Shown: positions 51,906 to 59,446 of the stretch, in pieces
Position numbering within the stretch: the first letter of the stretch is position 1
How the letters are laid out: each line of letters starts with the position of its first letter
DNA from: Mycolicibacterium cosmeticum
GTDB lineage: Bacteria > Actinomycetota > Actinomycetes > Mycobacteriales > Mycobacteriaceae
Length of the DNA: 64,000 bases
NCBI GenBank assembly: GCA_016197365.1
Contig: JACPVS010000017.1
Coordinates: 1-64,000, forward strand
Reading direction: 5' to 3'
Translations under genes and position numbers: made by a program
Notes under the pieces: generated by a model
Database searches by the model: none
Told to the model about the DNA's origin: nothing
What the model saw: the letters and a program-made list of their open reading frames with translations, nothing else

Positions 51906-52298
51906 ATGCGCCTGGTCCTGAATATCGTCTGGTTGATTTTCGGTGGGCTGTGGCTGGCACTGGGCTATCTGCTGGCCGCCATCATCTGCTTCGTTCTCAT
52001 CATCACCATCCCGTTCGGGTTCGCCTCGCTGCGCATCGCGCTGTACGCACTGTGGCCGTTCGGCTACACCGTCGTGGACAAGCCGGGGGTGCGCCCGGGG
52101 GCACTGGCCGGCAACGTCATCTGGCTCATCGTGGCCGGAATCTGGCTGGCCATCGGGCACCTGGTGAGTGCGGTGGCCATGGCGATCACCATCATCGGCA
52201 TCCCGCTGGCCCTGGCCAACCTCAAGATGATCCCGGTGTCGTTGATGCCCCTCGGTAAAGAGATCGTGCCCGTCGACCAAACGGCACTGGTGAGCTGA
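51906..52298 (+). CDS. YccF-domain membrane protein (Rv0870c-like)
   Basis: 130 residues with two YccF repeats: NIVWLIFGGLWLALGYLLAA, FVLIITIPFGFASLRIALYA, then NVIWLIVAGIWLAIGHLVSA and IIGIPLALANLKMIPVSLMP, each a pair of helices. Function unknown. Strong ribosome site (CTGGAGGAGAC). Its stop shares a base with the moaA start (TGATG). Confidence 0.92.
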   Translation: MRLVLNIVWLIFGGLWLALGYLLAAIICFVLIITIPFGFASLRIALYALWPFGYTVVDKPGVRPGALAGNVIWLIVAGIWLAIGHLVSAVAMAITIIGIPLALANLKMIPVSLMPLGKEIVPVDQTALVS

Positions 52299-53359
52299 TG
52301 ACGCTCACCGATCTCGGCCTGCCCATGCCGTCGGTGCCTTCCGTGTCTTCTGCCGGAATGCCCACCGAAGGCCCACTGCTCGACACCTTCGGCCGGATCG
52401 CCACCGACCTGCGGGTGTCGCTGACCGACCGGTGCAATCTGCGCTGCACCTATTGCATGCCTGCCGAGGGCCTGGACTGGCTGCCGGGCAGCCAGCTGCT
52501 CAGTGCTGCCGAGCTGGGCCGCCTGCTGCGGATCGCCGTCACCCGGTTGGGCATCACCAATATCCGCTTCACCGGTGGCGAACCGCTGGTCTCGCGGAAT
52601 CTGGAAGAAGTCGTCGCCACGGCGGCGGCGCTGCGGCCCCGGCCCCAGATCGCCATGACGACCAACGGCATCGGGCTGGCCGCGCGGGCGGCCGGACTCA
52701 AACGGGCCGGCCTGGACCGCGTCAACGTCTCCCTGGACACCGTCGACGCCGCGCATTTCACCCAGATCACCCGCCGCGACCGGCTCGACGACGTGCTGGC
52801 CGGGCTGGCAGGCGCGGCCGCCGCCGGGCTGGCGCCGGTGAAGGTCAATGCCGTGCTGGATCCCCGGACCGGGCTCGACGACGTGGTGCCCCTGCTGCGA
52901 TTCTGCCTGGAGCACGAGTACCAGCTGCGCATCATCGAGCAGATGCCGCTGGATGCGGGCCATGAATGGAGCCGGGATCGCGCGATCGGCGCGCACGCAG
53001 TGCTCTACACGCTGCGTCAGTACTTCGATCTGCGGCCGGATCCCGCCCCGCGTGGGTCGGCGCCGGCCGCGCTGTGGCGGGTCAACGGCAGCGCCGCCAC
53101 CGTCGGCATCATCGCGTCGGTCTCAGCGGCGTTCTGCGGGGCATGCGACCGCACCCGGCTGACGGCCGACGGCCAGATCCGTAACTGCCTGTTCTCCGCC
53201 GCGGAGACCGACCTGCGCGGGCTGCTGCGCGGCGGAGCCGGCGACGACGAGATCGAGACCGCGTGGCGCCGCGCGATGTGGGCCAAGGCTGCCGGGCATG
53301 GCATCAACGATCCGAGTTTCGTCCAGCCCGCACGGCCGATGAGCGCGATCGGCGGGTGA
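52298..53359 (+). CDS. moaA2: GTP 3',8-cyclase MoaA2 (molybdopterin synthesis)
   Basis: 353 residues. Radical SAM cluster motif CNLRCTYC (in LTDRCNLRCTYCMPAEG), the GGEPL SAM motif, the C-terminal cluster region FCGACDRTRLTADGQIRNC and the terminal GG needed for catalysis (SAIGG). It turns GTP into 3',8-cyclo-GTP, the first step of molybdenum cofactor synthesis. Corresponds to Rv0869c. moaD2 starts in an overlap with its stop (GTGA). Confidence 0.95.
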   Translation: MTLTDLGLPMPSVPSVSSAGMPTEGPLLDTFGRIATDLRVSLTDRCNLRCTYCMPAEGLDWLPGSQLLSAAELGRLLRIAVTRLGITNIRFTGGEPLVSRNLEEVVATAAALRPRPQIAMTTNGIGLAARAAGLKRAGLDRVNVSLDTVDAAHFTQITRRDRLDDVLAGLAGAAAAGLAPVKVNAVLDPRTGLDDVVPLLRFCLEHEYQLRIIEQMPLDAGHEWSRDRAIGAHAVLYTLRQYFDLRPDPAPRGSAPAALWRVNGSAATVGIIASVSAAFCGACDRTRLTADGQIRNCLFSAAETDLRGLLRGGAGDDEIETAWRRAMWAKAAGHGINDPSFVQPARPMSAIGG

Positions 53360-53637
53360 CGGTGACGGGCGCCCCGGCAGGCCCGGCGATGACCGTGACC
53401 GTGCGTTATTTCGCCGCAGCACGGGCCGCTGCCGGAATCGAGATCGAAACGTTGCAGCTGCAAAAGGATTTGACGCTCGAATCGTTGGTGCAGCAACTAT
53501 CGGCCCGCGGCCCGGAGTTGGCCAAAGTCCTGGCACGCTGCTCTTTCCTGTGCGACGAGGTCGCCGTGCGCGATCGCGACAAGCCGCTACAAACAAACCA
53601 AACCGTCGATGTGTTACCCCCTTTCGCCGGCGGCTAG
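53356..53637 (+). CDS. moaD2: Molybdopterin synthase small subunit MoaD2
   Basis: 93 residues from GTG 53356. Ubiquitin-like fold with VTVRYFAAARAAAGIEIE and the C-terminal DVLPPFAGG; the final Gly-Gly becomes the thiocarboxylate that supplies sulfur to cyclic pyranopterin. Works with MoaE2 encoded downstream of rpfA. Co-translated with moaA2. Confidence 0.93.
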   Translation: MTVTGAPAGPAMTVTVRYFAAARAAAGIEIETLQLQKDLTLESLVQQLSARGPELAKVLARCSFLCDEVAVRDRDKPLQTNQTVDVLPPFAGG

Positions 53638-53638
53638 C

Positions 53639-53654
53639 GGTGATATGCGTCACA
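53639..53654. promoter_or_regulatory. CRP-like binding site upstream of rpfA
   Basis: GGTGATATGCGTCACA matches TGTGA-N6-TCACA at all but the first position. In M. tuberculosis the cAMP receptor protein Rv3676 controls rpfA, so conservation of a site here is expected. Confidence 0.65.
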
Positions 53655-53861
53655 TAACGAAACGGTCACGACGAGCCTACCGACAGGTTTAGCGGCGACA
53701 ACACCTGCGAAAACGCCCGAGCGGCCTGCGCCTTTAAAGTCCTCATAAGATTTGCTGCCTGTGAAAACGCCGAAAAGGCATCGAGGTGACGCACGCCCGC
53801 CGAACAGTTACCGTCTTGCCCAAGCCATTTGACCTATATCGGATGGCCCGCAGCGCCCTTT

Positions 53862-54051
53862 ACGCCGAGCTCCATCCACCGGGCACTGCCACCAACGAAC
53901 CAAACCTTGGATGGAGGCGGGGGACCCAACCGGTCCGCCGAAACGCAGACCAGGGCTCACAGCGTGAGCCCTCGGGGTGAAGCCGGCGTCGGCAACGACG
54001 CAGGCCGGGCAACCTCTCCAGCCCGAACCCGACAGCTGACCTCGTAGGCGT
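53862..54051 (+). ncRNA. ydaO/yuaA-type c-di-AMP riboswitch in the rpfA leader
   Basis: About 190 bases with the class hallmarks in order: GGGGGACCC-type region (53920-53930), a perfect hairpin GGGCTCAC-AGC-GTGAGCCC (53953-53971), GGGGTGAAGC, GGCAACGACG (53991-54000), CCCGACAGCTGACCTCGTAG near the 3' end. ACGCC at 53862 can pair with GGCGT at 54047 to close the outer stem. These riboswitches turn down expression on binding cyclic di-AMP and are found ahead of rpf genes in Actinobacteria. Boundaries are approximate to a few bases. Confidence 0.88.
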
Positions 54052-54074
54052 TCACGAGAGGACTGTCTTTTTCT

Positions 54075-55412
54075 ATGAGTGGACGGCACCGCAAGCCCAC
54101 GTCATCTTCAGTAAGCGTCGCCAAGATCGCCTTCACCGGCGCGGTCCTCGGCGGCGGAAGCCTCGCCCTTGCCGGGCAAGCAGGCGCCGCCACCGACGGC
54201 CAGTGGGATCAGGTTGCCCGCTGCGAGTCCGGCGGAAACTGGGCCATCAACACCGGCAACGGTTACCAGGGTGGATTGCAGTTCTCCCCCGGCACCTGGT
54301 CCGGCCACGGCGGCAGTGAGTACGCCCCCGCCGCCCACATGGCGAGCAAGGACGAGCAGATCGCCGTCGCCGAGCGTGTGCTGGCCACCCAGGGCAAGGG
54401 TGCCTGGCCCGTCTGCGGCCGTGGCCTCGGTGCAGCGTCGCCGCGCAATGTCGTCAACGAGCCCGCCCCGCCGCAGGCGCTCGACAATCCTCTGATCAAC
54501 GGTGAGGTCCCGGCGCCGCCCGCGCCGGAGCCGGCCCCCTTCGACGCGTTGAGCGCGCCGCTGCCCGACGCTCCCCCGCCGCCGGCCCCCGAGCCGCTGC
54601 CGCCGGCACCCGACGCCATCCCGGCCGTGCCCGTGGACGCCGTGATCCCGGCCCCGGCCGATCTGCCGCCGGCACCGATCGATGCACCCGCGCCGGACGC
54701 CGTGATGCCGCTGGACGCGCCGCTCCCGGCACCCGTCGATGCCGCTCCGGTCGACGCCCCGCTGGACGCTCCTGCGCCCCAGCCGGCTCCTGCCCCGGCC
54801 GACATCGTCAACGTCGACAACGTGATTCCCGCCCCGGCTCCGGTCGACCCGGCCGCGCCGGTCGTCGAGGCCGCCAGCTGGGATGCCACGCCGGCTCCGG
54901 CCGGCCAGCCCGAGGTGTGGGCGCTGCACGGCGCTCCGATGCCGCTGGACCCGGTCCTGCCCGCTCCCGATCCGGCCCCGGCCCCCGCGCCCGGGCCTGC
55001 CCCGGTCGCCGCCGACGCCGATGCGCTGGCACCGCTGGCAGCGGTCAACATCCCGCAGCCCGCATACGACATCGCCAACCAGGCCGTCTCCGGCCAGCTT
55101 CCGGCGCCCGCCGACGGCGTGCCGCACCTGATCAGCCCGGAGAACCTGCCGCCCGGATCGACCATGGATCCCAACGCGGGGGGCGCCGAGAGCCCCAACG
55201 TCAGCTACATCAAGCAGCTGTGGCACGCCGTGCAGAACCAGGACATCTCCGGCAAGGACGCGCTGATCGCCATCGGTACCCAGCGGTCCATGAACAGCCC
55301 GATCCCGGATGAGATCCCGGCTCCGCCGAACGCACCGGGCGCCGCCCCGGTGGCAGCCCCCGCCGACGCAGCACCCGCGCCCGCGCCGGCCCCGCTGCTG
55401 CCGACGCCCTAG
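54075..55412 (+). CDS. rpfA: Resuscitation-promoting factor RpfA
   Basis: 445 residues. Signal peptide to about residue 37 (IAFTGAVLGGGSLALAGQAG), then the Rpf lysozyme-like domain: WDQVARCESGGNWAINTGNG with the catalytic Glu of CESGGNW, GYQGGLQFSPGTWSGHGG and the Cys of AWPVCGRGL. The rest is a long Pro/Ala/Asp-rich region of short degenerate repeats (APAP, PADLPPAP, DAPLPAPVDA) as in mycobacterial RpfA, followed by a short conserved end region. It cleaves peptidoglycan and stimulates growth from dormancy. It lies behind a CRP-like site and a c-di-AMP riboswitch. Confidence 0.95.
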   Translation: MSGRHRKPTSSSVSVAKIAFTGAVLGGGSLALAGQAGAATDGQWDQVARCESGGNWAINTGNGYQGGLQFSPGTWSGHGGSEYAPAAHMASKDEQIAVAERVLATQGKGAWPVCGRGLGAASPRNVVNEPAPPQALDNPLINGEVPAPPAPEPAPFDALSAPLPDAPPPPAPEPLPPAPDAIPAVPVDAVIPAPADLPPAPIDAPAPDAVMPLDAPLPAPVDAAPVDAPLDAPAPQPAPAPADIVNVDNVIPAPAPVDPAAPVVEAASWDATPAPAGQPEVWALHGAPMPLDPVLPAPDPAPAPAPGPAPVAADADALAPLAAVNIPQPAYDIANQAVSGQLPAPADGVPHLISPENLPPGSTMDPNAGGAESPNVSYIKQLWHAVQNQDISGKDALIAIGTQRSMNSPIPDEIPAPPNAPGAAPVAAPADAAPAPAPAPLLPTP

Positions 55413-55425
55413 TCACGTATTCGCC

Positions 55426-55468
55426 GAAACGGTATTCCAGCAGTGTGAAGCTGCGGGGATACCGTTTC
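55426..55468. terminator. Terminator between rpfA and moaE2
   Basis: Arms GAAACGGTAT (55426-55435) and ATACCGTTTC (55459-55468) pair perfectly; the loop contains a smaller CAGC/GCTG stem. It sits between convergent genes. Confidence 0.75.
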
Positions 55469-55481
55469 GTCGTTTCCGGGC

Positions 55482-55943
55482 TCAGGCCGAGTTGACCCAT
55501 TCCTCGGTGCCGTCGCCGAAGAACTGGTGCTTCCACACCGGCAGCCGGGCCTTCACGGTGTCCACCAGCAGCGCGCAGGTCTGGAACGCGGCGCCGCGAT
55601 GGTCGGCGGCGACGGCGACGGTCAACGCCGCGTCCCCGATGTGCAGCACCCCGATGCGGTGGCTCACCGCGACGGCCCGCACGCCTTGGGCGTCGCGGGC
55701 CACTTCCTCGACCACCTCGGTCAGCGTCTGGAGGGCCGACGGGTGTGCGGAGTACTCCAGCCGGGTGACGTGACGGCCACCGTCGTGATCGCGCACGACC
55801 CCGGAGAACCCGACCACCGCCCCGGCCGCCTCGTGGGCCACCAGCGCCTCGTGCTCGGGCAGCGAGATCAAGTCCTCGGTCAGCGCGACCCGGACGATCT
55901 CAGCGGTTTTCCCTTCTTCGCGCGAGCGCTCATCAGCGGACAT
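55482..55943 (-). CDS. moaE2: Molybdopterin synthase large subunit MoaE2
   Basis: 153 residues. MoaE landmarks: GAVVGFSGVVRDHDGGRHVT, LEYSAHPSALQTLTEVVEEV, VSHRIGVLHIGDAALTVAVA and the active-site Lys in ARLPVWKHQFFGDG. It joins MoaD2 thiocarboxylate sulfur to cyclic pyranopterin monophosphate. Last gene of the moaC2-mog-moaE2 transcript; its start overlaps the end of mog by 11 bases. Confidence 0.95.
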   Translation of the reverse strand: MSADERSREEGKTAEIVRVALTEDLISLPEHEALVAHEAAGAVVGFSGVVRDHDGGRHVTRLEYSAHPSALQTLTEVVEEVARDAQGVRAVAVSHRIGVLHIGDAALTVAVAADHRGAAFQTCALLVDTVKARLPVWKHQFFGDGTEEWVNSA

Positions 55944-56409
55944 GATCGCCTCCGCCGAGTTGGTCCAGCGCGTGCTCCAGGACGCCGTCGAGCACGCCCA
56001 GCCCGTCCTTCACGCCGCCGGTGGAGCCGGGCAGGTTGATGATCAGCACGCCGTCACGCACGCCGCAGACGCCGCGCGACAGCACCGAGGTCGGCACATG
56101 CGGCAGACCGGACCGACGGATGGCGTCGGCGAGACCGGGAATCTGATAGTCGACGATGTTCGCGGTGGCATCCGCGGTGCGGTCGGTCGGTGAGATGCCG
56201 GTGCCGCCGGAGGTCAGCACGACGTCCACTCTGGCCTCGACGGCGGCGAACAGTGCGCGGTTGACCGCCACCCCGTCCGCGACGACCACGGGTGGGGGGA
56301 CCTCGAATCCGCGTGCGGTGAGCCAGTCCACGATCACCGGCCCGCTGCGGTCCTCGTAGACACCGGCGGACGCGCGGGTGGAGGCCACGATCACGGAGGC
56401 GGTTCTCAT
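55933..56409 (-). CDS. mog: Molybdopterin adenylyltransferase Mog/MoaB
   Basis: 158 residues. MogA fold with VIVASTRASAGVYEDRSGPV, VVLTSGGTGISPTDRTADAT and the NLPGSTGGVKDGL loop. It adenylates molybdopterin before metal insertion. ATG 56409 overlaps the moaC2 stop (ATGA); the open frame further upstream is a shadow of moaC2. Confidence 0.93.
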   Translation of the reverse strand: MRTASVIVASTRASAGVYEDRSGPVIVDWLTARGFEVPPPVVVADGVAVNRALFAAVEARVDVVLTSGGTGISPTDRTADATANIVDYQIPGLADAIRRSGLPHVPTSVLSRGVCGVRDGVLIINLPGSTGGVKDGLGVLDGVLEHALDQLGGGDHVR

Positions 56410-56873
56410 CGTGTCCAGGTACCCGTCTTGCCGCCTTCTTTGTGCACCACCTGGATCCCGTCGATGCGGGCGGCGCGGTCGACGGCCTTGATCATGTCGT
56501 AGAGCGTCAGGGCGGCCACGCTCACCGCGGTCAGCGCTTCCATCTCGACGCCGGTGCGGTCGGTGGTGCGGACGGTGGCGGTGATGGTCACCTCGGTGCT
56601 GCCGATGGTGAACTCCACGTCGACGCCGGTGAGCGCCAGCTGGTGGCACAGCGGGATCAGGTCGCTGGTGTGTTTGGCCGCCATGATGCCGGCGATCCTG
56701 GCCGTGGCCAGCGCATCCCCTTTGGGGAGGCCGCCGGCGGCGATGAGTTCGATGACGTCCGCGCGGCTCTGCACCGTGCCGACGGCGACGGCGGTGCGCT
56801 TCGTCGAATCCTTGGCCGAGACGTCGACCATGTGGGCGGCGCCCGACTCGTCGAGGTGCGAGAGCCCGCTCAC
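56406..56873 (-). CDS. moaC2: Cyclic pyranopterin monophosphate synthase MoaC2
   Basis: 155 residues from GTG. Signatures: LSHLDESGAAHMVDVSAKDS, KGDALATARIAGIMAAKHTS, LIPLCHQLALTGVDVEF, TGVEMEALTAVSVAALTLYD and MIKAVDRAARIDGI with the catalytic Lys and Asp. It converts 3',8-cyclo-GTP from MoaA to cyclic pyranopterin. Follows a short gene by four bases. Confidence 0.95.
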   Translation of the reverse strand: MSGLSHLDESGAAHMVDVSAKDSTKRTAVAVGTVQSRADVIELIAAGGLPKGDALATARIAGIMAAKHTSDLIPLCHQLALTGVDVEFTIGSTEVTITATVRTTDRTGVEMEALTAVSVAALTLYDMIKAVDRAARIDGIQVVHKEGGKTGTWTR

Positions 56874-56877
56874 CGGA

Positions 56878-57069
56878 TTACTTGTTGACGACAGTGACCG
56901 CGTGCGTGAACGGCAGGTCCTCGGCCGGAACCGGGAAGGTCACGTCACCGAACGGCGAGAGGGCACCGACGCGGTCGCTGGCGAGTTCGCTGACGGCGTG
57001 CTCGCCGTCGGCCACCTGGGGCCAGCCATTGTCGACGTACTGCTTCTTCTTGTCAGCCACGACTGACAT
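56878..57069 (-). CDS. Small conserved hypothetical protein (Rv0863-like)
   Basis: 63 residues: MSVVADKKKQYVDNGWPQVA, then DGEHAVSELASDRVGALSP and a Pro/Phe/Val end. No known domain. Start ATG, first gene before moaC2, same position as Rv0863. The MKK..YVDNGWP start and the position support a real gene. Confidence 0.7.
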   Translation of the reverse strand: MSVVADKKKQYVDNGWPQVADGEHAVSELASDRVGALSPFGDVTFPVPAEDLPFTHAVTVVNK

Positions 57070-57153
57070 TGTGGCAGGTACCGCGCTCTGGGGCGAGACC
57101 GGTGGCCGTCTCGCCGCTCACCCGCGCAGGAAGCTGCTTTACGCTGGTCAGCG

Positions 57154-59412
57154 ATGAGCCAGAACCCACGCCCGAGCGTGCCCCTGGGCGTCTGGCTGGC
57201 TGACCTTCCCGACGACCGCCTGATTCGACTGTTGGAGTTGCGCCCCGACCTCACCCAGCCGCCACCGGGCACGCTCGCGGCACTCGCCGCCCGCGCCCAG
57301 GCGCGCCAGTCGGTGAAGGCCGCCACCGACGCCCTGGATTTCCTGCACCTCGCCGTGCTGGACGCGATGCTGGCACTGCAGGCCGACGCCGGTCCGGTGC
57401 TGCCCGAGACGGTGGTGAAGTTCCTCGGGTCCCGCGCCGACGCCGACGCGGTGCGCTTGGCCCTGACCGATCTGACCGATCGCGTGCTGGTGTGGGGTGC
57501 GGATTCGCTGCGGGTGACCCCCGAGGTGGCTTCGGGACTGCCCTGGTTTCCCGGACAGGCGGTGCAGGCCGAACCGGACCTGGATCCCGGCGCCATCGCG
57601 GCCCTGCTGGCCGATATCGACGGTCCGCAGCGCGACCTGCTGAACCGGCTGGCGGAGGGTTCGCCGGTCGGGCGGACCCGCGACGCGGCGCCCGGCACGC
57701 CGGCGGATCGGCCGGTGCAGCGTCTGCTGTCCGCCGGACTGCTGAACCGCGTCGACGAGGACACCGTCATCCTGCCCCGACTGGTCGGCCAGGTGCTGCG
57801 CGACGAGTTGCCCGGTCCCGTCGGCCTGAACCGCCCGGATCCGACGGTCAACACGACCAAGCAGGCCGACGCCGACTCGGTGGCTGCCGGCGCGGCGATC
57901 GATCTGCTCCGCGAGATCGATGTCGTCCTCGAAACTCTTTCGGCCACACCGATTTCCGAGCTGAGAGCCGGCGGTCTCGGGGTGCGTGACGTCAAACGCC
58001 TGACCAAGCTGACCGGTATCGACGAGCAACGCCTCGGGCTGATCCTCGACATCGCGGCGGGGGCGGGCCTGATCGCCTCGGGCGTGCCCGACCCGCTACC
58101 GCAGGACGGCAGCTCCCCGTACTGGGCGCCGACGGTGGCGGCCGACCGGTTCATCGAGGCGACGACGGCCGCCCGCTGGCACCTGATCACGTCGACCTGG
58201 CTGGACCTGCCGTCGCGTCCCGGGCTGGTCGGCACCCGCGGCCCGGACGGCAAGCCCTACGGCGCCCTCTCGGATGCGTTGCACTCCACCGCGGCCCCGT
58301 TGGACCGGCGACTGCTGCTGGAGATGCTGGCCGAGCTCAAGCCGGGAGCCGGGGTGGACGCCGCCTCCGCGGCGGGGGCGATGATCTGGCATCGGCCGCG
58401 CTGGGCGGCCCGGCTGCAGCTCGAACCCGTCACCGATCTGTTGCGCGAGGCGCACGCGGTGGGTGTGGTGGGCCGCGGCGCCATCGCCGGCCCGACGCGG
58501 GTTCTGCTGGCGGGCGGTACCGAGGACGAGATCGTCGCGGCGATGGGCAAGGCGCTGCCCGCGCCGCTGGACCATTTCCTGCTGCAGGCCGACCTGACCG
58601 TCGTGGTGCCCGGCCCGCTGCAGCGCGACCTGGCCGAGCAGTTGGGGGTGGTGGCCACCGTCGAGTCGGCCGGCGCGGCGATGGTCTACCGGATCAGCGA
58701 GCCGTCCATCCGGCACGCCCTGGATTCGGGACGTACCGCAGGAGAACTGCATGCCTTCTTCACGCGGCATTCGAAAACACCTGTGCCCCAAGGGCTGACC
58801 TACCTGATCGACGACGTGGCGCGCCGGCATGGGCAGCTGCGGGTCGGGATGGCGGCGTCGTTCGTGCGGTGCGAGGACCCGGCGCTGCTGGCGCAGGCGA
58901 TCGCCAGCCCGGCCGCCGAGCCGTTGGAACTGCGCATCCTGGCGCCGACGGTCGCGGTGTCCCAGGCCCAGATCGGCGACGTCCTCGCGGCCCTGCGCGC
59001 CGCCGGATTCGTCCCGGCCGCCGAGGATGCATCGGGTGCGGTCGTCGACATCAGCGCCCGTGGCGCCCGGGTGCCGGTCCAGGGCCGGCGACGGACGTAT
59101 CGCCCGTTGACCGCGCCCGCCGCGCAGACACTCGCCGCGATCGTCGCCGTGCTGCGCAAGGTGTCGTCGACGCCGGCCGCCGGACAGCGCCTGGATCCCG
59201 CCGGCCTGATCACCCAGTTGCAGCAGGCCGCCCTCACCCAGCAGCCGGTGGTGATGGGTTATGTCGACCCGGCCGGGGTGGCCACCCAGCGGGTGATCGA
59301 GCCGATCAACGTCCGCGGGGGCCAGCTCACGGCCTTCGACCCCGCCGCCGGACGGGTTCGCGAGTTCGCCATCCATCGCGTGACCTCGGTGGTGTCGGCA
59401 GACTCTGGATAA
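57154..59412 (+). CDS. Helicase-associated (XPB/Ssl2 N-terminal-like) domain protein, Rv0862c-like
   Basis: 752 residues. The N-terminal half is helical with winged-helix repeats (WLADLPDDRLIRLLELRPDL, ALLADIDGPQRDLLNRLAEG). The middle and C-terminus contain the Helicase_C_3-type domain (PLDHFLLQADLTVVVPGPL, then YRISEPSIRHALDSGRTAGE, and FFTRHSKTPVPQGLTYLIDD). It has no ATPase motifs. A YVDPAG...R..EPINV segment near the end is WYL-like. The XPB gene follows after 34 bases, so the two probably form a repair module. Exact function is unknown. Confidence 0.85.
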   Translation: MSQNPRPSVPLGVWLADLPDDRLIRLLELRPDLTQPPPGTLAALAARAQARQSVKAATDALDFLHLAVLDAMLALQADAGPVLPETVVKFLGSRADADAVRLALTDLTDRVLVWGADSLRVTPEVASGLPWFPGQAVQAEPDLDPGAIAALLADIDGPQRDLLNRLAEGSPVGRTRDAAPGTPADRPVQRLLSAGLLNRVDEDTVILPRLVGQVLRDELPGPVGLNRPDPTVNTTKQADADSVAAGAAIDLLREIDVVLETLSATPISELRAGGLGVRDVKRLTKLTGIDEQRLGLILDIAAGAGLIASGVPDPLPQDGSSPYWAPTVAADRFIEATTAARWHLITSTWLDLPSRPGLVGTRGPDGKPYGALSDALHSTAAPLDRRLLLEMLAELKPGAGVDAASAAGAMIWHRPRWAARLQLEPVTDLLREAHAVGVVGRGAIAGPTRVLLAGGTEDEIVAAMGKALPAPLDHFLLQADLTVVVPGPLQRDLAEQLGVVATVESAGAAMVYRISEPSIRHALDSGRTAGELHAFFTRHSKTPVPQGLTYLIDDVARRHGQLRVGMAASFVRCEDPALLAQAIASPAAEPLELRILAPTVAVSQAQIGDVLAALRAAGFVPAAEDASGAVVDISARGARVPVQGRRRTYRPLTAPAAQTLAAIVAVLRKVSSTPAAGQRLDPAGLITQLQQAALTQQPVVMGYVDPAGVATQRVIEPINVRGGQLTAFDPAAGRVREFAIHRVTSVVSADSG

Positions 59413-59446
59413 TGGATGGGATGAGTAACTCCGAGAGCCGCCGCCG

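Noticed and set aside
55309..55773. Open frame overlapping the end of rpfA and moaE2
   Set aside because: Crosses the terminator hairpin and is antisense to moaE2.
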